Positions 1-11,229 of a stretch of DNA of 49,684 nucleotides are shown one piece after another. A program made the position numbers and the translations under genes. The notes under the pieces are model-generated. The model searched no databases. It saw only the letters and a program-made list of their open reading frames with translations, and was not told where the DNA came from. Each line of letters begins with the position of its first letter. The first letter of the stretch is position 1. The stretch is taken from NCBI GenBank assembly GCA_015680685.1, contig MNCI01025282.1:367020-416703 (forward strand), read 5' to 3'. Source of the DNA: Gnetum montanum (Eukaryota; Streptophyta; Gnetopsida; Gnetales; Gnetaceae).

Positions 1-887
1 ATTTACATGAGCATTGGGAAGGAATGTTACATCCAGAGTTCATACAAAAATACCATGTTCAACCATAGTGGCAAAAGCCCCAATCGTGGGGGAGGCCACC
101 GTCAAACCAGTCACACCCTTCATACCATCTGAACTCAAGCACTTATTATGTCTAACATCCTATTTTCCCAACTACGTCAACATCCTCTATTTTACCACAT
201 CGTTATCATTCTCTTGAGTATTATCAACCCATGTCCTCTCCAACAAGATCACCACCTCATGTTCATTGCACTTCTCCTCACCCTCAATATTCTCATCATT
301 CACCTCCTTCTACATCGCCACTAGTTGTGTCAAAAGGTTTTGCACCATAGCACCAACCCATGAATGTTATTTGTGCTGCTACTGTCAATAGTAGTGGAGG
401 CCCTCCACAACGTCAAAAGTGTCCTTTCTTTAGGCATGACCATAGGAAGAGATAGCACAGTTCTAAAACCACTACATTAACCAACTCAGTACAAGTCTAG
501 CACTATGATGCACCTTCTCCTTTGAACTCAACACCTCCTGCTACCTTAATAGGGCCACCCATCAACACTCCAACAACCATGTGGCCCAATGAATATAAGA
601 ACATGGGGAGACATATCGATCCTTACATACCGTCTTATGGTCACGAGTGCCATGGTGGGTCATCTTCTTATCCCATGACCACATCTTATAATCTGCCCCA
701 CTATGCTTACTTTAATCAAGTGTGTGCACCCCAATTTGGGTATATTCTAGCCACCACATCAAAAGAAACCCAGTGGTTTGGACATGACCAGACTCTAATA
801 TTTCCAACATGCATGAATTTTCATTTTCCATTTATTAATTCTAGCCATGCCCAAAAGTTTAGTTATGGGGGATATCCTCCATTCTAA
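1..887 (+). pseudogene. E1 gag, C-terminal part (Athila-like retroelement)
   Basis: Right-hand part of a degenerate Gag reading frame; the N-terminal part lies outside the window. The CPFFR motif near 423-437 recurs in E4 (KKCPFFR, about 37420) and in E2 (RRPFFR). The tail from 522 to 887 is an open Pro/Thr/Tyr/His-rich segment ending PPF-stop. It is collinear with the E5 tail at about 41300-41660, which also ends PPF-stop. No protease or reverse transcriptase follows; a non-coding spacer begins. Several stops interrupt the frame before 522, so this is a relic. The element runs on the + strand into the LTR at 2927. Confidence 0.6.
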
Positions 888-2305
888 CAAGCAGAATTAA
901 TAAATGTTTTTCCTTTTCTTCAATTTTTCAATTTTTCAATTTTTAGTTTTTTATGTTTCAATTTGTTGTTTTATCTTTTTATTTTTTGTTTTATCTTTTT
1001 GTCTTTTTATGGGTAATCTCATCTATGAATAAAACACTCATGTGACTCATTGGTCGAGGTGTTGGTCTATGCTATCAAGTCTCAAGTGACTAATTATTTG
1101 GATAGTGAGCCCACACATCCACCCAACCATCCTATTAATAAGAGGTGCTACTTTGGGTACGATGATGTTCTTGTCATCATGAAAACTTAAAAGTAATTTT
1201 GTGTTCATTATGCCCAGAGCGAAAATGATGGACTAAGAGGGAAAGGCCAAGGTGTGACATTAAGGGGACTTGTGGATTCTTTTTGGTGACATCTGTGGGT
1301 GCTATCATGTAGCCTGGTTGTACTAAGATCCTTGTAGATCTAACAAAAAATGGAAGTAAGAGTAATAAAGGCACTTAATAAAGAAACTCAATACTATTTT
1401 GGGGGTCCCACTAGAAAGACATGCACTCATGCCTAAAGGTTGGGGGCTTCTTCAGTTCACTGATTGGAAAGGACAAAGTGCCAAAGTGGCTGGGAAAAAA
1501 AGAGCAAAAGAAAAGATCAAGAAAAAAATGTGCTGTAGAGAAATTCCAAATTACTCCTCCCTTGGACAAAATGCCAAGTGATCGTATGCCCTGCTATCAT
1601 GGTGCTCTTATGGTTGCCCATCATTGGATGAAACAATGCAATGTCACTGGTTGGAGAAATGGACTTGGTCTTGATTTTGGAGTGATAAGATAATGACACA
1701 TTAATCATGCCCTACAATCAAGATTCATTGTGCCCTGGGTCAATTATCTCATGTCCCGATCTCTGCAATCCCTTCTACAATTCACCTCATCTCGCTATTC
1801 ATGAATTTTTGACTCATGTCTTGTTTAGCATCGAACTCATACCTCATCACGACGGTGTTTACATGTGTGTGTGTTTTTTTGCACTAGTACGAATTACATT
1901 TAACCCTTTTAGTGCCTACGGACATTTCTAGGTGTGGTTACATAAGGGTATGATAGGTAGAAACCTGCTTTGGGGAGGACCCACATGTGTAACTTTTGTA
2001 ATTTGTACTTATTGCACACCACCACATCATTTTATACCCTCTGAGTGCTCCATTGCCAAATCTATTCTTTCCTTTGTCATCATTTTATCAAACGTTCCTC
2101 AAATTCAGTACATGTTCTTTTTATGTGTCACCTAAACAAATCAGGTCTGACATTAAAATTTTAAGGCACCTTCCTTGAAAAATCTCTAACTCTAGAATCA
2201 CACTAAGCAATGAATTAAACATTTATTAAAAGTAATGAGTAAGGTATAAGATAACTAAATTTCTTTAAACAACCTTACTAACAATTGGTCCTTGTGTGAT
2301 TACAG
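888..2305 (+). mobile_element. E1 non-coding spacer between gag and ORF2
   Basis: About 1.4 kb without a sustained reading frame. It is T-rich just after gag (900-1010) and then collinear in short blocks with the E5 spacer. For example, the stretch around 1405-1440 (cactagaaagacatg... ...tgcctaaaggttg) corresponds to E5 42176-42210. Short ORFs here are not conserved between the two copies, so I do not call genes. No pol motif (YXDD, HHCC, DDE context) is visible. Confidence 0.55.
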
Positions 2306-2743
2306 ATGTTCCCTAAAAGAGGACAACAAGGAGGACCTTCTTAAGGTCCAACTAAATGCCTGAGAAAAGGCAGAGGCCAAGGACCTGCTATAGAACATGC
2401 AAAGAAGGAGGCACAATCATTCAACATCCATTAGGAAACTTCTATCACTACACAATCTAACCAAGCAAAAGGTGGAGAGGTTAGGGCCAGAGCCTATGAG
2501 GAGGAACAATGGCTATTTGTGGCATAGTATGTCAAGGCCAATCAAATTTCCCCACAATTTTTGTGCCTGTGGGAGGTGTTGACTCCATCAAATATTGGAA
2601 AATTACCATGGACGACACATGATCCTTGGACCCAAGAAGAAAATCTTCAGGTGCTCCTCTAAAGACATTCATTTCCAAAGCCTGGAGCACAAGATAAGGA
2701 GAAGAGGCCCATGGAGGAGCCACCACTGCTAGGAACCACATGA
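2306..2743 (+). pseudogene. E1 ORF2 remnant with internal deletion
   Basis: The first part (about 2306-2500) matches the start of E5 ORF2 near 43543: a basic, Gln/Gly-rich leader with a KEAQSF motif. At about 2503 the sequence jumps to what in E5 lies near 46040, so about 2.3 kb encoding the conserved middle domain and coiled coil is missing. The remaining C-terminus ends EEPPLLGTT-stop at 2741-2743, against EEPPPLGTT-stop in E5 at 46276. Conservation of that tail in two diverged copies shows ORF2 was once a real protein of this element family. Confidence 0.6.
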
Positions 2744-2926
2744 GTTCCAACAATTTTGCATTTTGCACTTTGTGTATTTGTCCTAATTTTATTTTGTTTA
2801 ATTCCACATTGCGACATGAGTAAATTCCTAGTAGTCAATAATCCATACCTATCCACTATGTAATTAATTGCACTTGTTCTCATTTTGTTTGACTCGAGGA
2901 CAAGTTGTTAATCAATCATGGAGGTA
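2744..2926 (+). mobile_element. E1 3' untranslated end with polypurine-tract-like terminus
   Basis: A T-rich leader is followed by GACTCGAGGACAAG and then CATGGAGGTA directly before the LTR. The equivalent point in E5 is CATGGGGGTA (46466-46474), and the minus-strand elements show the complement TACCCCCATG. This short purine-rich block is the likely plus-strand priming site. Confidence 0.55.
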
Positions 2927-3576
2927 TGATGAAGCATCCAGTGGACAGCGTCAACTAGGCTACATCGATGAAGCCCCATCAATGTGGCCACATCAACGTG
3001 ACCCCGTCGATGCATCTTTCCATGCATTGACATGGCCTCGTCAACGCAGAGTTCATTTTCTACTATAAATATGCATGCATCCACCGCATTTAGGAACCTT
3101 TTTGTCAAGTTGTAGTGAAGCTCTTGCAGTTTGTTTTTGTAAGAGTTAGACTATTTTCCCAAGTGCATGCCTGCAGTGTGATGCTTGTAATTGTACAGAA
3201 CCTTTACTCGAGTGTGACATACTTGGACACAAACATGATCGNGTACATGAGGTCCAAGATGCATATGAATGATTAAGGATGGATGCTCGTCGCACTTAGG
3301 CTAGCTTAGACTTCATTTCCTATTGCTTATTAGTTTAATCAATATTATTTTCCATTGTCTCTAGGAGTAGCACTAGTTTAGGATCATATCATTTGCCTCA
3401 CTTTGGACTAAACCATACATGATAAGGGAATACTAGTCTAGGTGGGAAGACAACGAACTACAATCAACATGTAACTATCTAGATACCACAACTAGTTCCT
3501 CTACGGAGTTCAACTAGATCATGCATACACGCTCGTATTCGTATGGTTGAGTGTAGGGGTACATTGCCACTCATCA
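2927..3576 (+). repeat. E1 3' LTR (GTCAACG-type U3), contains an assembly N
   Basis: Starts TGATGAAGCATCC and ends CACTCATCA, the inverted hexamer ends of this family. U3 (2940-3055) is a run of imperfect modules around GTCAACG, ATCGATG and CATCAACG. TATA box TATAAATA lies near 3064. The R/U5 body has the family block around TGCATGCCTGCAGTGTGATG. The N at 3242 joins GATCG straight to the downstream block GTACATGAGGTCC. Sibling LTRs carry roughly 200 bp there, including the AATAAAGATCGAGATTAC poly(A)-signal region, so the LTR is shortened at the gap. Confidence 0.75.
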
Positions 3577-3730
3577 ATCGTGCACCCAAGTGTCGTATTT
3601 ATAGGGTCACACACATCCCAAAACATTGTATCAATAATGACATATGAAGGAAATTGACATTGGATCAACAACATCGTTGATATGATGCCGTTGCTACATT
3701 GTCATTTTGATCAAAAATTTGACTTCATCA
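3577..3730 (-). repeat. Fragment of an older E4-type LTR (U3 end)
   Basis: Read on the minus strand from 3730, this begins TGATGAAGTCAAATTTTTG and aligns with the first ~150 bp of the E4 LTR at 33084, which begins TGATAAAGTCAAATTTTG. It includes the CCCTATAAATACGACAC TATA region. It is cut at 3576 by E1, so E1 inserted into an LTR already present. No internal sequence follows at 3731, so it may be a solo LTR inserted in the element below. Confidence 0.65.
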
Positions 3731-5257
3731 ACCATAATCCATAGCAAACATCTTTAAATTTTGAAATATCATTATCAATGTTTTCACCAACATCAAGAAT
3801 GACCTTCTCACAATTACTATCCCAATAGTCATTATCATTAAAAAAATTATCATTATTCGTCTTCCTCTCACTAATAGTGGCATCAAAAGTCACAACATGA
3901 CTCATTCTCATCACAATCATCATAATGATCATGATTCTCATCATTACCTTTGAAGAAACTACTAACAAGATGAAGTGAAAATCTAGCATCTATCGCACTA
4001 GCTTCAACATGAGAGACATTACTACCATCAATAAGGTAGAGCTTAGACTCACTTACCTCTTCATGTCTTCTCCCATTCATTTTTTGGTTTAACTTAATCT
4101 TCAATATGTGGCTGTCCAATCTCATCAAAACTTAAAGGTTCAAGATTTCAAATAGGAGTTCGCAATTCCAATGGCTTCTCCTCTTCAAAGGAATCATCAA
4201 CAACTCTTCATTACATTTTGGAGGTACTAGCTTAAAAGGTAAACCTCCTCCATGGATTTAACATTAGATATATCAAAAACATCATTAAAGCAATCATTCT
4301 TCCATGTACGTTGGCTAGAAGACTCATATCTCTCCCATGAGATAGCCTTAACTTGGCTTAGAATCCCCTTTCCCTTACCACAAGGTATAGAAATATTGCA
4401 AAAAAAAAAAAAAGAATCATATGCTCTAGCGCTACCTTTGATATTCTTTGAAGAAATTCCTTAATCTTTGCCACTTCCTTGGCTTTGATCCTTCACCTCC
4501 CATGACTCATGAGGTAGGAACTCTCCTTAATCAATAACATACACCATATTGAGCTTTGAAGATCTCTTGGTCCCTTTGATGAAGCTCTTGGTTTCCTCTC
4601 TTTAAACCTTTAAGTATTGAGCACTCCTTTGCTCAATAAAAGAAACTTGAGAACTCCTTTTCTCATAGATCTCAACTTCACCAGATATTACATCTTCATC
4701 CTTTCCTTGATGGCTAGAAGATATTCTCTTAGTTCTCCTCAAAATATTTTCCAAGTTAGTCTTGAATTTCTTCATATTCCTTCTTCTTGAGGTTTTTGCA
4801 AAATCTTGATACTTGTGGACCTTTACTTTGGAAAGAACTTCTTTCATTTTAGCCACAAAAGCCTTAAAGGAGTCTTTGAGCTCTTGAAGATCTTGTCCAA
4901 GCTCTTGATTAGTCTTCTTCTTAGGAGCCATAAGTTCATAGGTATAAAGGTAAAACTTAAAGCAACCATAATGATATCTAAAGGCAAATGCACAAATATC
5001 CACAATAATGTTTCTTTCATTCAAATAAAACACCAAGCTTCAACATAAAACTAGAAATTTGAAGTAATTCACTTCAAACCCTAGCCTTTCAAATAAATTG
5101 GTAGTCAAAAATCAAAAAAGAAACTTGATCATACAAGTTCAAAGCAATCTTTACCAATCTTAGGTTCTTGAAATCCTAAGTTGTTGTAAAGCTTTAAAAT
5201 TTCTTCAAAATCTTGATGAAGATCAACAATTAAAGTGTGGAAACCTTCAAACCAATT
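3731..5257 (-). mobile_element. Internal remnant of a tRNA-Met-primed LTR element
   Basis: Region downstream (minus strand) of the primer binding site at 5258-5269. One short open stretch, 4931-4602, begins MAPKKKTNQ and is Lys/Glu-rich with predicted coiled-coil character (ELGQDLQELKDSFKAFVAKM), as expected at a Gag N-terminus. Minus-strand frames at about 4130-3710 are acidic and Asp/Asn-rich and broken by stops. An A16 run lies at 4399-4414. No protease or RT motif is recognisable and the rest is outside or deleted. The assignment as retroelement interior rests mainly on the adjacent PBS and LTR. Confidence 0.5.
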
Positions 5258-5269
5258 GCTCTAATACCA
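5258..5269 (-). other. Primer binding site, initiator tRNA-Met type
   Basis: The minus strand reads TGGTATTAGAGC one base after the LTR end CACATCACA. This differs at one position from TGGTATCAGAGC, the complement of plant initiator tRNA-Met, which primes many plant copia and gypsy elements. It sets the element on the minus strand and marks it as a different lineage from the tRNA-Asp-primed E-series. Confidence 0.75.
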
Positions 5270-5270
5270 A

Positions 5271-6220
5271 TGTGATGTGAAACCTACCTCAGTAGACCCC
5301 AAAAGGATCCAATCCACAAGCTTCCTAAGGAAATTTAGCTTGGAATACAAGAACAACACAATGAAATGGAGAAAATCTTCCTTTTTATTAAGAAAACTTT
5401 TAAAAGCTAGAGAAATACATTAAAGATGATGAGGCAAGCTCAACTAACAACTCTTCGAAGGATCTTAGGGGCCACACATGTCCCCTCTCAATTCTCAATT
5501 GCTCACAATAAAGTCAAAGCTTAAGACAATACACTTATAAGAGATTCTCTCAACCTCTTTGAAGTGTTCTTCTTGACCTCTCACTCAATTCTTCTTGCAC
5601 AAGCTCTAAAATCCCTCTTGCACAAGATCTCTCCTTACACAAGATCACAAAAGACTAGCCTTCTCCTTGAGACTAACTTGCTTCCTATGATTAGCCTAAT
5701 TAGCCTTCTCCTTGGACTCTTATTTATAGCTTCTTGGTTTGACATTTTGTCTTCCCTCTAATTTACCATTCAATTTGATGTTTATTAAAATTTGTACAAG
5801 AAATCTTGAAGAAATAGGAGATGTCTTTACTTAGAATAGCCAGATCTTAAGGGGAGACATCTTAAAGAAGACATCTTGCATGTTGGGGAGACATCTACAC
5901 TGTAGGGAAGACGTCTCTCCTACTAGGGCCAGAAATAAAGATGCTTGTTTTGAGGTCTAGAACCTCTAGACACCTCCAAACAAGTTCCCATAGACCTTAG
6001 AACCCCCTAAACTCATCAAAATGTGCCCAAACATGTTAAAACACCTTGGAATCATCATCATCAAGGTCAACATAAGAAGACACACTCAAACAAGACTCAC
6101 ATATCCAAAATACATTCAGGATTACACAAGGGATGGGTGATGTCCTCATCATATAATCTATGAGCATGCTAAATAAAGCTATAATACAAATATAAGCACA
6201 TGTCGCTAAATGCCACATCA
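5271..6220 (-). repeat. 5' LTR of the tRNA-Met-primed element
   Basis: Read on the minus strand it starts TGATGTGGCATTTAGCG (6220) and ends TTTCACATCACA (5271), abutting the PBS; length about 950 bp. A TATA box (CTATAAATAAGAG) lies on the minus strand near 5740-5727, in the expected mid-LTR position. The partner 3' LTR is not in the window. Boundaries rest on TG/CA ends plus PBS position; the outer end is less certain. Confidence 0.6.
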
Positions 6221-8880
6221 AGGAAATATCATCAAAATGTATACACTAACACATAACACAAAAAACCAAAATCACATTTCAAGCATTTGTAAACATTTAT
6301 AAAAAGGCATCTAAGAGGATTTTACAAAATTTGACAATTGCTCCTTTTTTGATATGATCTTGTATTACTAAAATGTATTGGTTGGAGACAACATGTGAGA
6401 ATCATATGTGAATAAGAATTATGAATTCATCCTTCCCTCCCTAAGCTGAAATAGTAATGTGATTTCATGATGGCTAACCTAATTTATTTTCTTCATCATA
6501 ATGGAGCTCTTGTAGAAAAATGTAGTTTGCATTACTGGACCTAGTAAGGTCCTTAAGTACTTTAACTTTAAAGGGGATACCTAATCCCTTGTAATTCTTG
6601 TTGAGAATTATCGTGAGTAAGAATTGTTCAGGATTTTAGGGCATCATCTAGACCTCTAGATTACTTTTGATTTTGGAGTTTTCTCAAGGATTGGACACTA
6701 AATGTTGTTATTCTTTGGGAGACAACCTACCATTTTAAGTGCTTTGATATCATGACCTTTCTTCTATTCTAAGGAAGCTTCCTCAACAGTGGCTTTGATA
6801 TTGCCCTTTGGGAAGGGGAGGTAGAATCAACATCACACTCACTATTTAAGAAGAAACAAAGTGAATGGGGAATAGAGGATAACAAGGATATTTGAGGTGA
6901 TCTTTGAAGGTTAATGGAACATGTGCATAGTTAATGGATTAGGAGGAGAAGCAACAAAGATTAGGATGAGAAGAGATTGATTGCTTTTCTACAATTTTAG
7001 AAAAAGACATGACTATTTCCTTGGTAAAGTGAATAGAACTAGGGATGGAGCTTTGGAAGATGTTAGAAGAAGTTATAGGGGAATAGGAAGATTTGGATCC
7101 AATCTCTCAATGAAGGGATCTTGCAAAATACTAAAAGGAATGGGATTAGCATCTTATGCTTTTCTAATTGGAGTTGGAGTTTGGGAGGATGGGGGAGGGG
7201 CTAGTGGGGGATGGAAGAAGGTGAAGAAAAAGAATGAGGTAGAGACTCAAGGGAATAATTTAGGGTGAGACTGTGCCCTCGAGTTTCATTTAGCCAAAGT
7301 AAAGCCTCGCCTACCAAAAAACCAATGGTTAACTTATAGTTTATGGGCAACTAAAAGTTGAAAGGAGAAGATCCTAATGTAGGGTGGTGACATGTGCTAG
7401 TGACTCCTTCAACCTCTACTTTACTAATTCTTATTTCTAGTCTAAACATGGTTTTGAATGAGAAGATATAAACATCCTTAAAAGACTATTTTGAAAGTTT
7501 CAATTTTCTTGCAAGTAACATTCATTATGGATAGATATTTCAATGATGTTGTACTCAAGAAGTCATATGACCATGTAGTTTCCACAAGGCTCCTAAGCAA
7601 GCAAGAAAACATAGAATACATGACTAAGGTAGAGGAAGTAGGAAAGTACACCACTAAAGCATAGCTTGTTGAAGAGGCAAGAGACAAGCAAAAGAAACCT
7701 TAGAGGAGTTGGTAAAGAAGATAAGACTGAGAATAAACTATGAATCTAGAAGGGTCTACGGAAGAAACCCCCAAAAAATGAATAATAATAATATTTTAAA
7801 AAATTAAAAGTACATCAAATCATCAAAAATAGAGTCTAAAGAAAAAACCCAATAGTTTTGGGGATGCCTTTTCAAGTTTTCATCCTTATAATCAATCCTA
7901 GAAAACCTCCCCTCTAGGTTAAGAAAAGGATCAAGGCCTTGCCCTTATTTAGAAGTGCCCTCATAGGTTTTCGTTTTTTACTAAAGGGTTGCTTGGAAAT
8001 TAGAGAAAACTCTCAATAATGATAAACAAATACATCAATTAGAGATAAAGAATAAATAGTAATAAAAGTTGAAAGCTTCTCATCCTTGAGCCTTCAAAAA
8101 AATTAATTTTGTAGAAAACAAATTAATTATTCTATTTTCATGGAGACCCTTTTTTCCCCTCATAATTAATAACCTTCCATAGTCAATAAAAAAAGCTTTT
8201 GCCAACAATATGTGGTTTGGACAAGTTTGACCGGATACATCATGATAAGTGTTAGTGACACGCCTCTTGCAGGTCCTTGCACGTAAAGATAAGAGAACGA
8301 GCCTGTATCATATATGATAGTGGTAGTGGTAGCCATAGCGGTTGCGTAATATGTGCCACAAGTATTTATCAAATAGTCTTATCTTAAAGGCATGGTACAA
8401 GGGACATGTATTTTTGGATTAGCCGGATTTGAAGCAAATTTCACAGCACAAAAGTCAAAGCATATAAGAGGTAAACATGTATACTCCAACCAATCCACCC
8501 CCATATATATATTTATATATTCCACGTAAAAATACAAACTCATGAAATGTGGACAAAAGTGAACCTTAACCGTGTATTACATAGTTAATCATGGGTACCA
8601 TGTGTAATGGCCACAGTCAAATTATCAACATCTGTGACAGCAATGATTTTGTCTGTTTTTTTTTTCAATGATGATTTGACACTAAATCAGACTGTATTTG
8701 CATGATGTTGATAATCGTCGCCGACGATGGTCTGCCACGACAGCGACCTGCACCAATGACGACGCGTGGATTCGTTCATGTTGTGGCCCACAAATGATTC
8801 CCTCACCATTATCCAATCACAAATTTTAAAAAGTTTTTTTTAGCCGACACTTTGCTTTGAATTTCGTCACCACCACAAAA
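6221..8880. other. Unassigned AT-rich intergenic sequence
   Basis: About 2.7 kb with no gene I can support. A + strand open stretch at 6981-7268 is Gly/Lys-rich. A broken + strand frame near 7538-7700 (MDRYFNDVVLKKSYDH...) could be transposon debris, but I recognise no family. A short AT microsatellite lies at 8502-8521. From about 8720 the composition becomes more GC- and CpG-rich, marking entry into the low-copy stretch around the CHS-like ORF. Confidence 0.4.
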
Positions 8881-9989
8881 AGGGTCGGTGCACGATAGCA
8901 ACGTAACAATTTTTTACAAGATTTGGTTTATTGGTACGAATAGATGTACCAGGAATAACAGGCAAACTAACTCTGCTGAGGTGGAGCAGCGTCGGATTGA
9001 GTTTGATGTTCCATTAATAATATCAACAGCAGCCCTATCCTTGGCCAAACAGGCTCCCACTTTGGATAAACATCGTAAAGGAATCCGCCCAAAAGCTTTT
9101 TTTTTTTTTTTAAATAACTTCGTTTTAGATTTTCAAAGACTTGAGCCAGCTCCGAAGCAACAGCTTTATAGCGTTGATTTTTTTATTTTCTTTTGTTGGG
9201 TAATTGTATGTTTGTATCTCCGAATACCAATAGTTTCGTATTTTTGTCCATAACGCTTTATTGAAATGCGGCTAAACTTTAAAGGTTGCGTCTAAAGTCT
9301 AAAGTCTAAACCATGGTTTTTGTTTTCAAATCTTCATGCAGATGCTGCCCGTAGTACTATCCCGATGCTGCCCAAGGCAGAGCACTATTGGCTGCGGTAA
9401 ATTAACAAAATGAAGGAAAGTTCACGTACTTTTCATAAAAAAAAGAAAAAAAACTGTCTAATTGTCATTTTTGTACTTCAAACTCAGCATTTCCAATTTT
9501 AAAAACCTCTGTTGAATTTGCAAAGGAAGGAAGAATAAAAATAAAAGCTTCCTCATCGATGACATGCTGAAAAACCAGATGCTCTCAAAATTTTCATGTG
9601 GATGAACAAAATCCAAAGAAAAATGGAGGGTTTGACTTCTGTCAAAAAAAAAAAAATGTCGGCACAAAGATGACGGATCCGTTCCAAAAACGTTTCATCC
9701 AGCAAAATAAAGGACTCCACTGTAATCCCGGATTCGGGATTGTGTTGAAAAATAAATGTGCTACAGAAAAATTGGAAAATGTATCCTCCAACCAAATAAA
9801 TTAAACTTAAACCTGTTAACATCAGAGATCATGTCTTACCATTAAACCAAAAGCTTTTGTGGATAACAGTTTTTGACTCGTCCAATCCTTTGCAGTTGTT
9901 TACTTACTGAGCAGTGCTTCTGGGCAACGGGCAGCACTCGTTGATAATCATATTTTTTATGCGTGGTTTCACATGATTAGCAATTATTC
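8881..9989. other. Intergenic, low-copy, no gene recognised
   Basis: Contains homopolymer tracts (T14 near 9098-9111; A runs near 9437-9450 and 9642-9655). A short tandem triplication of TCTAAAG lies at about 9292-9310, and a doublet GATGCTGCCC(G/A)AG occurs at about 9341-9377. The open stretch 8888-9253 starts from ATG-like sequence but shows no domain or codon signal I can identify. Confidence 0.4.
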
Positions 9990-10570
9990 TAAGAAATAAT
10001 CTCGCACTTAGCGCGTTGCTTTACGCTTGAAGTTGATCAAATCATCGTATCAGCACCGTAAATATGCTAAGAGATAAGCTCTGATTTAGATAAAAACCGT
10101 CATATGGTCAATCGGTTAGCTCATTACTTTATACTGGAAAGTTATTGCTTCAAAACTTAGCACCAGCACCTTGTAACCAGGTTTAAACATCAGCTGTGAT
10201 TTAGAAATAAACCAGCCGCTGGTCAGTTTGTTACCTCACTGCTTTGCACCTGAAATTACTGGTTCAAAACATGCTACAGCATTTTAACCAAGCTAAGAGA
10301 TAAGCTGTGATTTAGAAATAAACTATCCATTGTTGATTAGCTCATTGCTTTGTACTTAAAAACTACTGATTCAAAACTTGGTTCAGCATCTGCACCATGC
10401 TAGAAGTCTATGAAATGAAATGTGATTTAGAAACAAACCCGTGGTTGGTTGCACCTAAACTTACTGGTTTAGGACCTGGTACAGCATCCCGGTGATTTAG
10501 AAATAAATATGCACATGGTTAGCTCGTTCCTTTGCACGAGAAATTACAGGTTCAAAATCTGGTTCAAATT
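9990..10570 (+). repeat. Tandem array of ~110-bp tRNA-Ala-like units
   Basis: Six degenerate units with cores starting near 10011, 10119, 10234, 10340, 10446 and 10522. Each holds a tRNA-like stretch (GCTCATTGCTTTGCAC... GAAATTACTGGTTCAAAAC) followed by GTGATTTAGAAATAAAC, which recurs at about 10082, 10197, 10306, 10422 and 10492. The last unit (GCTCGTTCCTTTGCACGAGA then ACAGGTTCAAAATCTG) resembles the D-stem to T-loop of tRNA-Ala(UGC), including a B-box-like GGTTCAAAA. An A-box-like GGTTAGCTC precedes two units. These are not functional tRNA genes: no complete acceptor stem is present. They are best read as tandemised tRNA-derived (SINE-like) sequence. Confidence 0.55.
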
Positions 10571-11229
10571 TAAAGCAATCAATGCCTAGCAAAAGGCATT
10601 TTACTGCATAGTTTTTTAATTCCACGATGGAACTGATTCAATGATTAGCCGTGGAATCAGAGATTTTACCGACCCTAGTTGAATAATCATGACTTTTCTA
10701 ATAAACTTTATTTTTAGAAGGAAATCAATAAATTTAGGTATAATTTGCTGATTTATCATGATTCTTGAAACATGGCACAGCAGACCCAACTTGATATTTC
10801 TACCCAACATAATATTTGTCCACTATTTAACCTGTATTTAAATAGTCAGGAAAAGTGTGGGATCCGCATGTTTCATGAATCACTATAAACAAATGGGCAA
10901 GTCATGCCGAGTTATATTTAAAAATCGCAAAAATATTACTAAATTTATTGATTTCTTTTAAAAATAAGATTTATTATGAAAATCGTGCCGAGTTAACTGG
11001 GGTCGGCAAAATTTGCGACCCAGCGACTAATCATTACCTCGGTGATTTATCGCCGACTTAAAAAAGTCTGATTTAAACACTGTTTTACCGGTAAAAAATT
11101 CAAAATTTTAAATGTCTTCACGCTAAAAGATAAAGCTTCGATATAGAAACACCACCCAACCGAAGCACGGAACCCAATTCAGCAACATTTCGCTCGCACC
11201 GAAATGTAACTTTGCAGCAGCAGACGACG
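10571..11229 (+). promoter_or_regulatory. Upstream region of the CHS-like ORF
   Basis: AT-rich until about 11000, then increasingly GC-rich toward the ORF. An ACCACCCAACC motif at 11151-11161 resembles the AC-rich (MYB-type P-box) elements common in phenylpropanoid promoters; this is suggestive only. An out-of-frame ATG with an immediate stop (ATGTAA, 11204-11209) precedes the ORF start at 11230. A short inverted repeat ATTCCACG/CGTGGAAT occurs at about 10619-10660. No convincing TATA box was found. Confidence 0.3.

Noticed and set aside
6981-7268. Gly/Lys-rich 95-codon plus-strand ORF
   Set aside because: No domain, no homologous copy in the window, low-complexity end; not distinguishable from chance.
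8617-8720. Possible hairpin (TTATCAACATC...GATGTTGATAA)
   Set aside because: Only about 11 bp pair cleanly; no terminal repeat or target duplication to support a MITE.
8888-9253. 121-codon plus-strand ORF as an upstream exon of the CHS-like gene
   Set aside because: Contains none of the N-terminal CHS blocks and includes a poly-Phe stretch from a T run.
10011-10570. Functional tRNA genes
   Set aside because: D-arm to T-arm similarity is present but acceptor stems and a full cloverleaf are missing in every unit.
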